Assembly (NCBI RefSeq): GCF_024713975.1
Contig: NC_091103.1
Location: 6,885,501 to 6,949,500, forward strand
Direction: 5' to 3'
Length of the DNA: 64,000 nt
DNA from: Paralichthys olivaceus
Lineage: Eukaryota > Chordata > Actinopteri > Pleuronectiformes > Paralichthyidae
Under the pieces are notes generated by a model that searched no databases, had not been told where the DNA came from, and saw only the letters and a program-made list of their open reading frames with translations. Shown here in pieces: positions 60,307-64,000 of the stretch (the stretch's first letter is position 1; every line of letters starts with the position of its first letter). A program made the translations under genes and the position numbers.

Positions 60307-63300
60307 GTAAACTGCTCTTTTGTTTTTGCTTTATCAGATATTTCTCCTCTCATGACAGAATGCTGCATCTCAACTCTGAACTTTGTGACTGTGGGTGTGT
60401 GAGGAGATGAAGATGCTCGAGGTGGGATCAGAGGAAAGAAATGTTGGTGTAATTTGTGTTGGACTCAGGGCCCTGGCTCTGACAGGAGTGTATCCACAGA
60501 GCCCAGACACGCCTAGTTAATGTGATTATCCTGCATGAATGGATGTTGCCACAATGCCTCTCAGACCTCACACTGTACTCACAAGAGAGGAGCCAGGCGG
60601 TAACTTGATCTCGGGCATTCCCTCGTATTGATCAAGCACTTGAGAAAAAGTAAAAGATTATTGATACATTCTGTATTGTCTCTGCTCTTAAAGCCGGGGA
60701 CACTCCCCTCATTTATTCAGGAGCTTCTCTGAACTCAAGACAATGCACCACTGTTAATGATTCTTCAGATTAATCAGGGCGACCGGCAGTGCTGCTGACT
60801 GACGCCTTGAATGTTAGAATCTGTGCTACTTGTGTTATCATGAAGCGTCTGGCACAGGAAAGTAAATTTCCACAGTGAGGAGGGAAAAAAGGGTGGGGTA
60901 CGGATTGAGTGAGCAGCACCATCATGTCAATGGCCTCAGGGGAACACAATGGGAATAAATGAGTCTAAATGGATTATCATAGCCCTCCAGCTTTATAAGT
61001 GGATCCTGTCAATGGAGGGTACCGTGAAGTGTGCACTCATTTAAAGGGTGTGAAATGGTGGTGTTGGGTAGTTTGGAATAAATGGTTATTCTCAGTGGCA
61101 GGGCATGATAAAAAAAAAGGTGTTGCATGGAAGCGGGTGGGTCTGGACAGTGGAGGAGAAGGTGGTACTTCCCTGTGCTTCCAGCAGCTATCATGGTGGT
61201 TCTGTGTGTGAACAGGGCTGAGCTCCTCATGCTATCACCAAATCATTTTAGATTTTATCGGACTCATAACACAAACTGGATTCTGATGGCACTTGATTGG
61301 TTATTAAATGTCAGCCTGCATGAGTCATATCAGCTGTGGCAGGGAGCGGAGAGAGAGAGAGAGAGAGATAGAGAGAGAGAGAGATAAAGGATTCGCGGCT
61401 TTAAAAGAGGAAGAGCAGGGCGCAGCGAGGCAGAGTGGAAGGGTGCAGTGTGGCTGGTGCACATGGAGGGGTTGCCGAGACTGGGTTGGAGAATGAAGGG
61501 AACCTGGTGGGCACAGAAACAGAGGTGGGGGGAAAAATCTGGGGGAAGGGGGGGTTTGCAAGGTATGGAGGAAGGTGGAGAGAGGCAAGCATGCAGAAAA
61601 GCAAAAAAAAAATTAAAAGTAGATGGTGGCTATGACCGGCAAGAAATGGGATGATGGTCGACGGTTGAGCAGGTGCAAATGTGAGGAAGATTAGGGGAGG
61701 TGGGAAACACGAAGGAATAGAAGCCGGCGTTCTGCACACTGCAGCCATGTGGGTGAGGCACCGGCTTTTGCCTCAGAGCGCCGTCGCTGCCTCGAGCGTG
61801 CGCATCTCGCCACAGGGGGAAAGGAAAAAAAAACCTGCCAGACCTGCAAGCACTTATCCTCCTGCTCCTCCTGCTTTTCATGAGCAGGAGCATAAATGAA
61901 TCGAGACACACTCATTGGTCTTCACGGATGGGTGAGCAAAGAGCTTGGTTTTCTGCTTTCAAACGCGGCAATGTTGCTGAGGGTGCTGCCATTGTGGAGT
62001 GTTAAGTGCTGTTGCAACATCCTCACTATCGGAGTGGCTACTAGCACTTAATTTAACACAGCTCCGATTTCTTTAGCTTTAGGTTCATTGAAATTAAAAG
62101 CAAAAACTCAACCTTCTAGCTTCAACCACAAAACATGCCGCTGATCCTTGCCTCAGGGTTTTGGGGAAAGAGCAAGGATCATGTTCTTAAGTCTAGTTCC
62201 ATCTTAAGTTATTCTCAAAATCAGGTCTTCCTCCTCCTCGGCCTGCTTAGAGCTGCTTTTCCTAATAAATTAGGCCTTCCTACCACATCCCGCCCATGTC
62301 TGCTCCTCTTGTCTTGCCCCACCTTCTTTCCCAGTTCTCCTTGCACCAGGACCATACCTACGTTTACCTGAAGCCTCAATCCATCTCGACCAAACTCCAA
62401 ATATCAAACCCAGATTGGTAATTTAAAGAAAATGATCTCCTCTTACACTATGCCTCCACGGGCTTCAGCCACAGCCCCATATTTTCTAATCCTGCCCCCC
62501 TCCCCCCTCCCAGGTACCATGCATGTCCAAATCCCAGTCTCTTTCCTCGAGTTCCTCTGCACTGGCCCCTCTCCCTGCATCCACACTGCCTGGCCCTTGT
62601 GAGATCAGTGGTGATTGCGGAGCCTTTGTTCAGGCAGAGAGCCGGCATAATTGAATTAAAGGCTGCTCCAGAGGATGTAATGACGCTGGCATATGGCTGC
62701 TTATTAGTTGCTGCGATGCATCTTTTCCTGGGCCGTCGTAAAACGAAACAGCGCGTCCTTTACCATCGCTCATCAATTCACTGAGAAAGGAGGGGGGTGG
62801 AAGAGAGAGGGAGATGGTGAGCGAGCGGGGGCTGTGGCAGTCACCACCTGAGCCCCCCTCTCCTCATCTGCAGGAGATAGCTGGCTAAAAGGGTGTGGTG
62901 CTCTGCTGTGTCTGGCTGCATGTGTGTGTGCTGAGAAGGGAGAATGAGTGGGTAGCAGTTGGTTCAGTGAGAAAAGAGAATGAAAGATGACAAAGACAGA
63001 GAAAAAGGAGATATTCAGCAGTTGCAGACAGCAGCAAGTCTGAACGGTTCCTGCAGAAAAAGCAGACAGCCATTGAAATCATGCTGGGATTTATAGGTGT
63101 CTCTTTGCAGGAGGTGTGAGTGGCTAGATCCCTCTGGCTTCCTGTAAACAGTGGTAATACGACAAATGTTAAGGGAGGTTTTCATGTTATTTAAATGAGA
63201 CCATACTCATAAAGGATCTTCAATAACATAAAGTAAATTCCCTGCTGCACCTGTTAGGTGTGTGATAGAGAGGGGCCTCTGCAAGGCAACGTTCTGTGAC

Positions 63301-63653
63301 TCCACCATTATCAATGCAAATATTACCTTTAGTATTCCTTTCCCCCCTCTAACCAGTGGAATTCGATCTGAGGCTGGGTGGAGCAGCGAGGTGAAAAGGG
63401 AGTGTCTCTCTTGAATGGATCAGGATAATAATTAAAAAAGAAACTGACTTTATGCATCCCTGATGTGTGCATTAGCGTGAGCTGTGGCTCTGTGGTAACT
63501 CAACCAGCACCATATCTTCCTCCGTCTCTCCTCCTTTCCCCTCCTCATCCTCCCCTCGGCCTGAAACAAGTCCCTAATGGCACTGGCAATGAGGCAGTGT
63601 GAAGGTGGCGGATTGTTGCTGTGTGTCACCATTGGGGGATGGTCTGTGTGTGT

Positions 63654-63687
<34 letters not shown>

Positions 63688-64000
63688 CTATGAGCGCAGT
63701 TATGGATCTGTCGGTAAACCATTGACTCTGGGGTGTGGTTCTCACGACAGCCGGTGCCCACCCAAGGACAGAGGCAGACAGGGGAGAGAGGGAGCACAGG
63801 CTGCGGCCAACAGGCAAAGCTGTAATAGACACATCCAGCAGTCAGATAATGTGCTCAACACATTTTAGCACAGCCATTTGTTACCTTTACAGACAGAGCA
63901 GACAGTACGCTTGTATCTGGATGATTTAACCTGTGATCCATTGTATGTTCAGATTCTGAACACGAAGATGGCCGTCATTGTTTTTTCACCTAGATGTGTA
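60307..64000 (+). other. gap43 intron 1 (5' part)
   Basis: Intronic sequence to the end of the window. It contains GA repeats (61350-61385; 63668-63687), a GT/GA stretch (63643-63687) and G-rich purine sequence near 61490-61560. Open frames on both strands here are low-complexity products of purine/pyrimidine tracts. No exon was recognised. Confidence 0.75.

Noticed and set aside
59060-61748. Many open frames on both strands around the gap43 promoter and intron
   Set aside because: They are translations of GA/CT and G tracts (Arg-Glu or Ser-Leu repeats), not proteins.

Overview
The window is nuclear DNA from a teleost fish, most likely a percomorph. It has intron-rich vertebrate genes, long dinucleotide microsatellites, several interspersed repeats of teleost type, and a single cd3gamma/delta gene instead of separate CD3G and CD3D. 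I see no bacterial-style genes, tRNAs, rRNAs or CRISPR arrays. || Layout, left to right: (1) 49-2889 (+), all but the 5' exon(s) of tmem25. (2) 2890-6216, tmem25 3' flank with a terminal-inverted-repeat element and other repeats. (3) 6217-8933 (+), complete cd3gamma/delta in five coding exons. (4) 8934-13144, the 3'-to-3' interval between the two CD3 genes, with a repeat copy and a cluster of T-cell factor motifs. (5) 16436-13145 (-), complete cd3epsilon in five coding exons. (6) 16437-20940, repeat-bearing intergenic DNA. (7) 20941-35823 (+), mpzl2, with a 12 kb first intron and a choice of terminal exons. (8) 35824-42144, intergenic, rich in microsatellites. (9) 42145-52553 (+), mpzl3 in six coding exons. 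(10) 52554-60276, intergenic repeats, then a G-run and a purine-rich promoter region. (11) 60277-60306 (+), coding exon 1 of gap43; the rest of the window is its first intron. || The single-pass open reading frames are mostly noise. The genes were rebuilt exon by exon, requiring GT/AG sites, matching codon phase across every junction, and recognisable family sequence. || How the genes relate: cd3gamma/delta and cd3epsilon encode invariant signalling chains of the T-cell receptor. mpzl2 and mpzl3 are paralogous myelin-P0-like adhesion proteins with the same exon phases. tmem25 is another Ig-type membrane protein. The order and relative strands mpzl3-mpzl2-cd3epsilon-cd3gamma/delta match human MPZL3-MPZL2-CD3E-CD3D at 11q23, so this is a conserved block of Ig-superfamily genes. 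gap43 is on human chromosome 3, so its position here marks a synteny junction. || No wholly new system was found. The points most worth a second look are the long ITAM spacers and very compact Ig domains of both CD3 chains, a repeat that abuts the cd3epsilon transmembrane-exon donor site, alternative mpzl2 tails, microsatellites placed at splice sites and a core promoter, and the gap43 junction.
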